Below are positions 1 to 5,256 of a stretch of DNA of 6,638 nt, in pieces (positions within the stretch are counted from its first letter, which is position 1; each line of letters begins with the position of its first letter). A model generated the notes under the pieces. That model was not told the origin of the DNA. It saw only the letters and a list, made by a program, of their open reading frames with translations, and ran no database searches. Both the position numbers and the translations under genes were made by a program. The stretch comes from Clostridia bacterium (GTDB lineage: Bacteria; Bacillota; Clostridia; Oscillospirales; CAG-272): contig CAAFLY010000130.1 of the NCBI GenBank assembly GCA_900763885.1, forward strand, positions 1-6,638, read 5' to 3'.

Positions 1-270
1 ATAGAGCGGCGGCTGTTGAATATGGAACGGATCGCGGGCATCTATCGGTACAATCTGCTCGGCGCGCTGTTCTGCTATTTCGGAATTGCGCGGAGCCGTA
101 AACGGTATTATTTCTGTTCCCAGTTTGTCGGAGATGTGCTGGACCGGAGCGGTGCCGCCGTACTGCCCAAGCCCTCCTCCCTGATGCACCCGATGGATTA
201 TACGGGACTGGACAACATGGAGATCGTCTATACCAGCAGTATCGCGCAGCTTTTGCAGACGGTAAGATAA
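1..270 (+). CDS. C-terminal part of a possible papain-like / NlpC-P60-like cysteine enzyme (5' end outside window)
   Basis: The frame is open from the first base (I-E-R-R-L-L-N-M...) and stops with TAA at 268-270, so this is the last 89 codons of a gene that starts upstream; the ATG and TTG codons near the left edge are probably internal. The clearest motif is YYFCSQFVGDVLDRSG, followed by LPKPSSLMHPMDY and a short tail. A YCS-[EQ]-F-[VA] segment followed by a Lys-Pro and Pro-x-D/M-D segment is typical of clostridial proteins in the permuted papain-like (YiiX-type) and NlpC/P60 group, where the Cys would be the nucleophile. The partner His would lie in the missing part, so catalysis cannot be judged. 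It is convergent with the lipoprotein A gene and shares a terminator with it. The family call is tentative; that the frame is a real coding end is more secure. Confidence 0.6.
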   Translation: MERRLLNMERIAGIYRYNLLGALFCYFGIARSRKRYYFCSQFVGDVLDRSGAAVLPKPSSLMHPMDYTGLDNMEIVYTSSIAQLLQTVR

Positions 271-290
271 AATCGATACGCACCACCAAA

Positions 291-331
291 AAAACGCCTC
301 TGTTCTTCCATGCGGAATACAGAGGCGTTTT
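291..331. terminator. Bidirectional intrinsic terminator between convergent genes
   Basis: A perfect 12-bp inverted repeat, AAAACGCCTCTG (291-302) and CAGAGGCGTTTT (320-331), encloses a 17-nt loop. Read on the minus strand, the stem is followed by seven T residues, so it is a strong terminator for the lipoprotein A gene, whose stop codon lies 6 nt from the stem. Read on the plus strand, the T run is only four long, so it should act more weakly for the gene ending at 270. Confidence 0.88.
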
Positions 332-337
332 GACGGT

Positions 338-1777
338 CTATTCCATTTTGCCCAAAGTCTTTGACGCGTCCTGCGTAAACTTCTCGCTGATCTTCGCAAG
401 CTCTGAGGTGATGTTGTCCATGAACTGCCGATGTGCGTCTTGCACGACGCCCGACACGCCGCCCCAATTGTACAAAAACGCGATGTCGCAGTAGGTGTTG
501 CCCTCGTACATCCTGCGGAGAATGCCGACGGAGCGTTCATCCTGTGCGTACTTCGTATACAAGGTGCTTTCGATAAAGGCGTCCTTCAGTACCCCATAGG
601 ATTTGCCGTTGAGCCACTCGATGATGTTGCCTGTGCGCTCCGGATCGGAGACGGTTATCGGGATTGTCAGACTGCCCGCGCCGCTGTAGAGGATGGCGTA
701 ATAGTCCTGCTGCGTTTCCTCTCCTTTCGGGAACGGGAGAATCCCGTATGCGACATCCGCATCCCGTGCGTTTTTGAAAGCTGCCGTGGTATTGCAGTGG
801 AACAGAACCCTGCCGCTGTTGAAAATATCCCAGTAGTTTCCGTTACAATTTTTCGCACCTTCAAAAAATGCCGACGGATCCCTGCAGATATGCAATACCT
901 TTTTGTACATATCGATGTACTTTTCGGAAACATTCATCTCATACGTATCGTTTTTCTTCTCCGCGAGGGATATGCCGGAGCCCATCATGAGATGGCGAAG
1001 CTGGTTGGAAGCGCCGACCACGCCGAAGATGTCCGTTGCAAAGTCGTGGAAATCGCCGTTGCCGTCCACATCGGTGGAGACGGTCTGCATCATACCGTAC
1101 ATTTTGTCTAAGGTCCAGGTGCCGTTTTCGTAGAGTGCATATGGATCCTCGAGATCGTGTCGTTCGACAAGATCTGTAGTGAAAGCCACAACGAAATAGC
1201 AGCCGACATAGCCAAGATCGAGATCGCCGCACGCCGCATAGGTTTTTCCGGTCAGGTTGATATACTCGTTGTAGTCCCGTACCCACCACGGTCTGGACAG
1301 ATCGATGGTCCGCACCTCATTCATATCGAGGAGAAGTCCCTCGTTCGCCAACGCGTTCGCATCTGCGACCACCATAAGGGCCAGATCATACGCATCATCC
1401 GAGGCAGAGGCGGTTTTCCGCACTACTCCCGCTGTACCATACCCACCTATGCGTTCTTCCGTAATTTTGACATGCAGAAGGTCCGCAACAGACGTGGTGC
1501 GATTGTAGATCGCGTCGTTGACAGTCTCTCCTGTCAATTCCTCCGCAACGCAATAATCGTATGCCTGCCATGTGAGATCCATGCTGATAATGCGAAATTC
1601 GTAGTCGTCGTAATCCATCGCGGTCAGGGTCTCAAGCGGTGAAGTCTCTGTCTCCGTTTGTACGGCGGTTTCAGACTCATTTTGGAGATGCTGCGTCTCT
1701 CCGCTGTCTCCTGAGCAGGACACCGTGGACAGGAGCATCCATACCGCTATGCCAATAGGAAGCCATTTTGTCTTCAT
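338..1777 (-). CDS. Solute-binding lipoprotein A (ABC-type extracellular solute-binding family), paralogue of B
   Basis: The 479-residue product is predicted to be a lipid-anchored, cell-surface substrate receptor. A Lys start and hydrophobic stretch (residues 2-20) lead to Thr-Val-Ser-Cys, giving lipidated Cys21. A Thr/Glu-rich linker (about 22-53) follows. The mature part has features of family 1 (sugar-type) binding proteins: YDLALM (130-135), PWW (163-165), NGTWTLDKM (218-226), an EF-hand-like loop DVDGNGD (236-242), DVAYGILPFPKG (341-352) and IPITVSDPERTG (372-383). The ATG at 1777 was chosen because the signal peptide starts there and TGAGGG lies 7 nt upstream; the open frame extends to 1912 but that stretch resembles no protein and lies in the leader. 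By eye it is roughly 70-75% identical to lipoprotein B. No transporter genes adjoin it, so it either serves a permease encoded elsewhere or acts as a sensor. The ligand is unknown. Confidence 0.87.
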   Translation of the reverse strand: MKTKWLPIGIAVWMLLSTVSCSGDSGETQHLQNESETAVQTETETSPLETLTAMDYDDYEFRIISMDLTWQAYDYCVAEELTGETVNDAIYNRTTSVADLLHVKITEERIGGYGTAGVVRKTASASDDAYDLALMVVADANALANEGLLLDMNEVRTIDLSRPWWVRDYNEYINLTGKTYAACGDLDLGYVGCYFVVAFTTDLVERHDLEDPYALYENGTWTLDKMYGMMQTVSTDVDGNGDFHDFATDIFGVVGASNQLRHLMMGSGISLAEKKNDTYEMNVSEKYIDMYKKVLHICRDPSAFFEGAKNCNGNYWDIFNSGRVLFHCNTTAAFKNARDADVAYGILPFPKGEETQQDYYAILYSGAGSLTIPITVSDPERTGNIIEWLNGKSYGVLKDAFIESTLYTKYAQDERSVGILRRMYEGNTYCDIAFLYNWGGVSGVVQDAHRQFMDNITSELAKISEKFTQDASKTLGKME

Positions 1778-1784
1778 GGAGAAG

Positions 1785-1790
1785 CCCTCA
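1785..1790 (-). promoter_or_regulatory. Ribosome binding site that sets the lipoprotein A start
   Basis: On the minus strand TGAGGG precedes the ATG at 1777 with 7 nt between. It sits directly before the signal-peptide Met, which favours this start over the longer in-frame opening that reaches 1912. Confidence 0.7.
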
Positions 1791-1819
1791 CTTTCCCTAA
1801 TATTTCCATATAAGAATGC

Positions 1820-1886
1820 TTCGGACACACTCTCTATGGCCAAGGATACGCTGAATCTTTCGAGTGTCTGCGTTGAAAAGTCCGAA
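1820..1886 (-). promoter_or_regulatory. Predicted interrupted stem in the lipoprotein A mRNA leader
   Basis: The 13-nt arm at 1820-1832 (TTCGGACACACTC on the plus strand) can pair completely with two blocks: GAGTGT at 1862-1867 and GTCCGAA at 1880-1886. The blocks are separated by a 12-nt bulge (1868-1879), and the apical loop is 29 nt (1833-1861). It lies within the roughly 155-nt untranslated leader, about 43 nt before the start codon. No known riboswitch class was recognised. No equivalent is present in the shorter leader of copy B. It could be a regulatory fold, a stability element or chance. Confidence 0.4.
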
Positions 1887-1938
1887 TATATGGTCCTTTC
1901 GCGCAAAAACAACCTTACATCAGCATTTTTCCAACTTT

Positions 1939-1967
1939 ATGATAACGTGGTTTTTTCCGGGAGTCCA
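1939..1967 (-). promoter_or_regulatory. Promoter of lipoprotein A gene
   Basis: On the minus strand the -10 is TATCAT (1939-1944). A 17-nt spacer separates it from a weak -35, TGGACT (1962-1967), which shares 3 bp with the proximal operator half-site. The distance from half-site to -10 (20 nt) is identical to that in front of lipoprotein B. The poor -35 suits an activator-dependent promoter. A start point near 1932 would give a leader of about 155 nt. Confidence 0.65.
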
Positions 1968-2000
1968 TAGCGAAACTTGTCTAATACATAACGATTCTTG
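1965..2000 (-). promoter_or_regulatory. Operator A: two direct 15-bp half-sites, 21-bp period (predicted AraC-type site)
   Basis: Minus-strand half-sites are CAAGAATCGTTATGT (1986-2000, distal) and CAAGTTTCGCTATGG (1965-1979, proximal). They match at 11 or more of 15 positions, and their starts are exactly 21 bp apart, two helical turns. The same arrangement precedes lipoprotein B. AraC-family proteins typically bind tandem direct half-sites at this spacing next to the -35 region. That the nearby AraC regulator is the binder is inference. Confidence 0.72.
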
Positions 2001-2067
2001 CTGTTTTCTGTTATTCCCGCCCTATCGCGCAGCTTTGGCGTATGATAAGACACCCTATGTACACACG

Positions 2068-2104
2068 AAAACGACCTGTATTTCTTGGAAACACAGGTCG
2101 TTTT
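2068..2104. terminator. Intrinsic terminator after lipoprotein B
   Basis: A perfect 12-bp inverted repeat, AAAACGACCTGT (2068-2079) and ACAGGTCGTTTT (2093-2104), continues after one mismatch with TTTC/GAAA (2081-2084 and 2088-2091), leaving a 3-nt loop. It begins 5 nt past the lipoprotein B stop codon. On the minus strand, the strand of that gene, the T run is only four (TTTTCG); on the plus strand it is six. Termination of the B transcript may therefore be incomplete, with some read-through toward lipoprotein A. Confidence 0.8.
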
Positions 2105-2109
2105 TTCTT

Positions 2110-3558
2110 TTATTCGGTTTCCCCGATGGTTTTTGCCACGTCTGCCGTGAACCTTGCGCTGATTTTTTCCAGCTCCGAGGTGATGTTGTCCCGGAGGTTG
2201 CAGTGCGCCCTCTCCACCGTACCGGATACGCCGCCCCAATCGTACAAAAACGCAATATCGCAGTAGGTACTGCCCTCATACATTTTTTTAAGAATGCCGA
2301 CGGAACGCTCATCCTGCGCGTACTTTGTGTACAGCGTGCTTTCGATGAACGCCTCCTTCAATACCCCATAAGATTTGCCGTTGAGCCATTCTATGATATT
2401 GCCGGTGCGCTCCGGATCGGAGACGGTTATCGGGACCGTCATGCTGCCCGCGCCGTTGAAGATAATGGCGTAGTAATCCCTCTGCGCTTCGTCTCCTTTC
2501 GGGAACGGAAGAATTCCGTATGCAACATCCGCCTCCCGTGCAGTTTTGAAAGCTGCCGTGGTATTGCAATGGAAAAGGGTTCTGCCGCTGTTGAAAATAT
2601 CCCAGTAATTCTCCTTGTGGTTATTGACCGCTCCAAAATACGCGCTCGGATCTTTACAGATGGACAGCACCTTATTGTACATATCCACGTACTTTTCCGA
2701 GATATTTATTTTGTAGGTCTCCCCGTCCTTTTCCGCAAGCGACACACCGGAGCCCATCACAAGATGCCGCAGCTGATTCGCGTGTCCGACCGCGCCGAAG
2801 ATATCCGTCTTGAAATCGTGGAAATCCCCGTTGCCGTCCACATCGGTGGAGACGGTCTGCATCATCGCGTGCATTTTGTCTAAGGTCCAGGTGCCGTTTT
2901 CGTAGAGCGTAAAGGGATCCTCCAGATTGTACTGACCCACCAGATCCGTTGTGAACGACATCACAAAGTAAGAGCCGACATAGTTGAGGTCGAGATCCCC
3001 AAACGCCGCGTAGTGCTTTCCGTTCAGGCTGAAATAGTCGTTGTAGCTCTTGACCCACCAGGGCTTATCCAGATCGATGGTCTTCACGCCATTCAGGTCG
3101 AGAATCAACTCCTCCGTCGCCAATTCGTTGGATTGTTTGACATCCATAAACGCCAGATCATACGCGTCCTCGGAGGCAGACGCCGTTTTCCTCACCACGG
3201 AACATGCCGCACCATATCCGACACGCTGTTCCGTAAACTTCACGTTGAGCGTATCGGCGACCGAGGTGGTCCGATTGTAGATCGCATCGTTGACAGTCTC
3301 CCCGGTGATCTCCTCCGCGACGCAGTAGTCATACTCCTGCCAGACATAGTCCATGCTGATGATCCGGAACTCGTATCCGTCGTAGTCCGCACTCTCCAGC
3401 GTATCGATGGGACTGGTTTCCGTCTCCGTTTCGGTTTCGGCGGCAGGGGTATCGTCTGTCGGTTTTTGCGTTTCTCCCATGGTGCTGTCATCCCTGCAGG
3501 ATACCGCAGAGATCAGCAAAAGCATGGCAAAAACACTGCACAGCCATTTTTTCTTCAT
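2110..3558 (-). CDS. Solute-binding lipoprotein B (ABC-type extracellular solute-binding family), paralogue of A
   Basis: The 482-residue product is a predicted lipid-anchored surface binding protein. The signal segment (residues 2-20) ends in Ala-Val-Ser-Cys with Cys21 as the lipidation site. A linker follows that contains Ala-Ala and four Thr-Glu or Glu-Thr steps (about 39-50). Family landmarks parallel lipoprotein A: YDLAFM (133-138), PWW (166-168), NGTWTLDKM (221-229), a calcium-type loop DVDGNGD (239-245), DVAYGILPFPKG (344-355) and VPITVSDPERTG (375-386). The start is set by GAGGAG 6 nt before the ATG at 3558 and by the signal peptide. It is the gene directly downstream of araC, with its own operator and promoter in the 132-bp gap. 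Differences from A cluster in the linker and in the stretch after YDLA[LF]M, which may change the ligand. No permease or ATPase adjoins it, and the substrate cannot be read from sequence. Confidence 0.88.
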   Translation of the reverse strand: MKKKWLCSVFAMLLLISAVSCRDDSTMGETQKPTDDTPAAETETETETSPIDTLESADYDGYEFRIISMDYVWQEYDYCVAEEITGETVNDAIYNRTTSVADTLNVKFTEQRVGYGAACSVVRKTASASEDAYDLAFMDVKQSNELATEELILDLNGVKTIDLDKPWWVKSYNDYFSLNGKHYAAFGDLDLNYVGSYFVMSFTTDLVGQYNLEDPFTLYENGTWTLDKMHAMMQTVSTDVDGNGDFHDFKTDIFGAVGHANQLRHLVMGSGVSLAEKDGETYKINISEKYVDMYNKVLSICKDPSAYFGAVNNHKENYWDIFNSGRTLFHCNTTAAFKTAREADVAYGILPFPKGDEAQRDYYAIIFNGAGSMTVPITVSDPERTGNIIEWLNGKSYGVLKEAFIESTLYTKYAQDERSVGILKKMYEGSTYCDIAFLYDWGGVSGTVERAHCNLRDNITSELEKISARFTADVAKTIGETE

Positions 3559-3587
3559 CGTGATCTCCTCGCTTTTTTATAAATATT

Positions 3588-3618
3588 CCACAGAAATCAT
3601 CTCGTTCTATCCCTGTGG
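3588..3618 (-). promoter_or_regulatory. Small inverted repeat at the 5' end of the lipoprotein B leader
   Basis: CCACAG (3588-3593) and CTGTGG (3613-3618) form a 6-bp inverted repeat with a 19-nt loop. It begins about 3 nt after the predicted transcription start, so it would sit at the very 5' end of the mRNA, where stems often slow decay. The stem is short and could be chance. Confidence 0.3.
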
Positions 3619-3628
3619 TTCCGTCTTA

Positions 3629-3657
3629 ATTATAACGGAATTTACGCGAGGATACCA
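3629..3657 (-). promoter_or_regulatory. Promoter of lipoprotein B gene
   Basis: The minus-strand -10 is a consensus TATAAT (3629-3634). With a 17-nt spacer the -35 would be TGGTAT (3652-3657), which matches the consensus poorly and overlaps the proximal operator half-site by 3 bp. A good -10 with a bad -35 under an activator site fits class II activation. The predicted start near 3621 gives a leader of about 63 nt. Confidence 0.72.
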
Positions 3658-3690
3658 TGACCAATCGTGCGCTATCCATAGCGATTCTTG
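3655..3690 (-). promoter_or_regulatory. Operator B: two direct 15-bp half-sites, 21-bp period (predicted AraC-type site)
   Basis: Minus-strand half-sites are CAAGAATCGCTATGG (3676-3690, distal, close to consensus) and CACGATTGGTCATGG (3655-3669, proximal, more degenerate). Their starts are exactly 21 bp apart and they match at 10 of 15 positions. The distal half-site directly abuts the araC stop codon. It also overlaps a GCTAT-CC-ATAGC palindrome (3671-3682). Layout relative to the -10 is the same as in operator A. Confidence 0.72.
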
Positions 3691-4605
3691 CTATTTTTTG
3701 TTCTTCCTGCTTTTCAAAAACTGCGCCGGAGAATAGCCGCGGTGGTCCTTATAAAAACGGCTGAACGAAAACGGACTCTCGAATCCAACGGCGGCGGCAG
3801 TCTCGGCAATACTGTACTTTCCGCTCGCGAGTATGGCGTCCGCACGGTTCAGACGCACATTCGCGGCATAACGCATCGGCGACACACCGTATTCCTTGGT
3901 GAAGAGGTGCGTCAGATAGTATTTGTTCAAAAACATCTTTTCCGCCAGAATGTCCAGTGTCAGCGCCTCCTTGGGATGCTGCCCCATATACCACTGCACG
4001 ATCAGATCCCGCGCGGTCTGTGCCTTGGCGTTTTCTCTGGTCTGTTCGTGCGTCGGCGCGTATACGGAGAGCAGATGAGCCGCGGCGTTCGTGAGCTTGG
4101 CTTTGATGGCGAGCAGATCCGCGATGCTGCCCCGTTTTCGCCAGGCGGTGCAGTCCATGATCGTTTCGACAAGCAGCTGCGCGTCAGCATGATCGAGCCT
4201 GTGGGGGATCGGATACATGGCGAAGAGATCCTCACGGATGTGCGCAAGCTCCCACGCGGTGCAGAACGGGCGGGTTCGGAAGATAATCGGCAGATTTTCG
4301 GACGCCTCGTCCTCCACAAGATCAAAATGCAGATGCGGCTGATAGGATTCCTCCTCGAAAAAGATCCCGTGCCGCTCCCCGGGACGCACCAGAAGAAAGC
4401 TTCCCGGAGGCAGCTCCACGCGTTCGAACGTACTGTCCGGACGGTCATTTTCATAGAAAATCGCGTATGCACCTGTCCCACTTTTAAGCCACATCAGCTC
4501 GTAGTCGAGAATGATCCGGTCCGCGATACCGCAGCTTTTGGGGACGTGGAAACTGTATTCAGATATGTACCTTATGTACGGAGACAATGCCGACATAGCG
4601 TGCAT
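3691..4605 (-). CDS. AraC-family transcriptional regulator with N-terminal cupin domain
   Basis: The 304-residue product is a cytoplasmic ligand-responsive DNA-binding protein. The N-terminal half is cupin-like, with LPPGSFLLVRPGERHGIFF (65-83) and HLHFDL (91-96) as the recognisable PG-x(n)-H segments; it likely binds a small ligand. Residues 98-205 are a helical linker. The C-terminal AraC domain has two helix-turn-helix units: LDILAEKMFLNKYYLTHLF (217-235) and SIAETAAAVGFESPFSFSRF (265-284), ending in the typical GYSPAQFLK. The frame stays open to an ATG at 4656, but AAGGTGAGG (4608-4616) stands 2-7 nt before the ATG at 4605, so that start is preferred; an ATG at 4596 is also possible. The gene lies upstream of, and in the same direction as, the two lipoprotein genes, and operator-like repeats precede both. 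It is the obvious candidate activator of both. No matching half-site was seen in front of araC itself, so autoregulation through this motif is not supported. Confidence 0.93.
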   Translation of the reverse strand: MHAMSALSPYIRYISEYSFHVPKSCGIADRIILDYELMWLKSGTGAYAIFYENDRPDSTFERVELPPGSFLLVRPGERHGIFFEEESYQPHLHFDLVEDEASENLPIIFRTRPFCTAWELAHIREDLFAMYPIPHRLDHADAQLLVETIMDCTAWRKRGSIADLLAIKAKLTNAAAHLLSVYAPTHEQTRENAKAQTARDLIVQWYMGQHPKEALTLDILAEKMFLNKYYLTHLFTKEYGVSPMRYAANVRLNRADAILASGKYSIAETAAAVGFESPFSFSRFYKDHRGYSPAQFLKSRKNKK

Positions 4606-4607
4606 TT

Positions 4608-4616
4608 CCTCACCTT
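4608..4616 (-). promoter_or_regulatory. Ribosome binding site that sets the araC start
   Basis: AAGGTGAGG on the minus strand places its AAGG part 7 nt before the ATG at 4605. The upstream ATG at 4656 has no comparable purine-rich stretch at the right distance, and the extension it adds would itself encode this site. Confidence 0.7.
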
Positions 4617-4650
4617 CTTTCTTGAAATTTGGACTTTTTCTCGTTTTCTC

Positions 4651-4679
4651 TTGCAATTCGGGGAGAATTGTGCTATGCT
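4651..4679 (+). promoter_or_regulatory. Promoter of the prolyl-tRNA editing gene
   Basis: TTGCAA (4651-4656), a 17-nt spacer and TATGCT (4674-4679) form a reasonable sigma-A promoter. A start near 4686 gives a leader of about 22 nt with GGAGGA at 4695-4700, 7 nt before the ATG. No convincing opposing promoter for araC was identified in the same 102-bp gap. Confidence 0.65.
4654..4670. promoter_or_regulatory. Dyad inside the promoter spacer (possible operator)
   Basis: CAATTC (4654-4659) and GAATTG (4665-4670) form a perfect 6-5-6 inverted repeat that covers the end of the -35 box and most of the spacer. A dimeric repressor bound there would block polymerase. No T run follows, so a terminator is unlikely. 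The repeat is short, and no cognate regulator is known from the window. Confidence 0.35.
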
Positions 4680-4707
4680 TTCTGCATCAGATACGGAGGA
4701 ATACAAA

Positions 4708-5253
4708 ATGGAAGTGTTTACAGGGAAGCCCACGGATCCGACCGCGCGGCTCGACAAGGAAATGCGCGTGTACGATTTGCTCGATCGGCTGGAAATCGAT
4801 TACAAACGCGTGGATCATCCGGCAGCGATGACCATGGACGACTGCACCGGCGCGGACGAGGCTCTTGGGGTTCTGATGTGCAAGAATCTCTTTCTCTGCA
4901 ACCGGCAGAAAACGGCGTTCTATCTCTTGCTCATGCCGGGAGACAAGCCGTTTCGCACCAAAGAGCTGTCCGGTCAGCTGGGTGTGGCGCGGCTGTCGTT
5001 TGCGGACGCGGAGGCTATGGAAGAATATCTCGACATCACGCCGGGGGCTGTCAGTGTCATGGGACTGATGAACGACCGAGAGAATCACGTCTGCCTGCTC
5101 ATCGACCGGGATCTGCTCACAGCGGCGGATTTCGGCTGCCATCCCTGCGTGAACACATCCAGTCTACGCCTCGCAACCGCGGATCTGCTCACGAAATTTC
5201 TGCCCGCCGTTCATCACAACTATACGCCGGTCACATTGTCCGCGGCAGAATAA
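4708..5253 (+). CDS. Prolyl-tRNA editing protein, ProXp-ala / PrdX type (YbaK/INS-domain family)
   Basis: The 181-residue protein resembles free-standing aminoacyl-tRNA deacylases that hydrolyse mischarged Ala-tRNA(Pro) in the cytoplasm and so protect proline codons. Family landmarks are CKNLFLCN (58-65) with the conserved Lys59, YLLLMPGDKPFRTKEL (72-87), LGVARLSFA (91-99), TPGAVSVMGLMND (111-123) and the C-terminal HPCVNTSSLRL (145-155). The length is usual for the single-domain proteins. The start is fixed by GGAGGA 7 nt upstream and by a promoter just before it; the frame is open further left, but that part runs antisense to araC. In Clostridia such proteins (PrdX) are sometimes next to proline-reductase genes; none is seen here, so a housekeeping editing role is more likely. 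It faces tmcAL with only 3 bp between the two stop codons and no terminator. The exact mischarged substrate is inferred from the family. Confidence 0.9.
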   Translation: MEVFTGKPTDPTARLDKEMRVYDLLDRLEIDYKRVDHPAAMTMDDCTGADEALGVLMCKNLFLCNRQKTAFYLLLMPGDKPFRTKELSGQLGVARLSFADAEAMEEYLDITPGAVSVMGLMNDRENHVCLLIDRDLLTAADFGCHPCVNTSSLRLATADLLTKFLPAVHHNYTPVTLSAAE

Positions 5254-5256
5254 CCG

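Larger units (their letters stand above)
338..2020 (-). repeat. Tandem duplication copy A (operator, promoter, lipoprotein gene)
   Basis: This unit resembles 2110-3710 in content and order: the last bases of an araC-like end, a 21-bp-spaced operator, a promoter, a leader and a solute-binding lipoprotein gene. Similarity is strongest inside the genes, for example 1046-1134 against 2818-2906. At the upstream edge, 2001-2020 matches 3691-3710 (the 3' end of the araC coding sequence) at 16 of 20 bases without gaps. The leaders are not of equal length, so an insertion or deletion occurred after duplication. Confidence 0.75.
2110..3710 (-). repeat. Tandem duplication copy B (araC tail, operator, promoter, lipoprotein gene)
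   Basis: This is the counterpart of 338-2020. Its upstream edge lies in the last codons of the intact araC gene (3691-3710), where similarity to copy A fades. This suggests the duplicated segment included only the end of araC, or that a second araC was lost from copy A. Copy B is more likely the ancestral arrangement because its araC is complete. Confidence 0.7.

Noticed and set aside
431..1111. Long plus-strand open frame antisense to lipoprotein A.
   Set aside because: It has no ribosome binding site or recognisable domain. A similar antisense frame over lipoprotein B ends in nearly the same residues because the sense genes are homologous.
1778..1912. In-frame upstream extension of lipoprotein A to an ATG at 1912.
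   Set aside because: It would put 45 residues before a clear lipoprotein signal peptide, has no good ribosome binding site, and falls in the predicted leader.
1937..2239. Minus-strand 100-codon frame as an araC pseudogene in front of lipoprotein A.
   Set aside because: Only about 20 bp next to the operator resemble the araC end, in a different frame with a stop nearby. The rest of the frame overlaps the end of lipoprotein B, so no pseudogene is annotated.
1864..2883. 339-codon plus-strand open frame antisense to lipoprotein B.
   Set aside because: It crosses a terminator hairpin, the operator and promoter of A, and the conserved sense gene. The sense gene explains the openness.
3671..3682. 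GCTAT-CC-ATAGC palindrome as an araC terminator.
   Set aside because: The stem is only 5 bp with a 2-nt loop and no following T run. It is better explained as part of the operator region.
3688..4707. Upstream in-frame opening of the prolyl-tRNA editing gene.
   Set aside because: It is antisense to araC. A strong ribosome binding site and promoter mark the start at 4708, and the family length fits that start.
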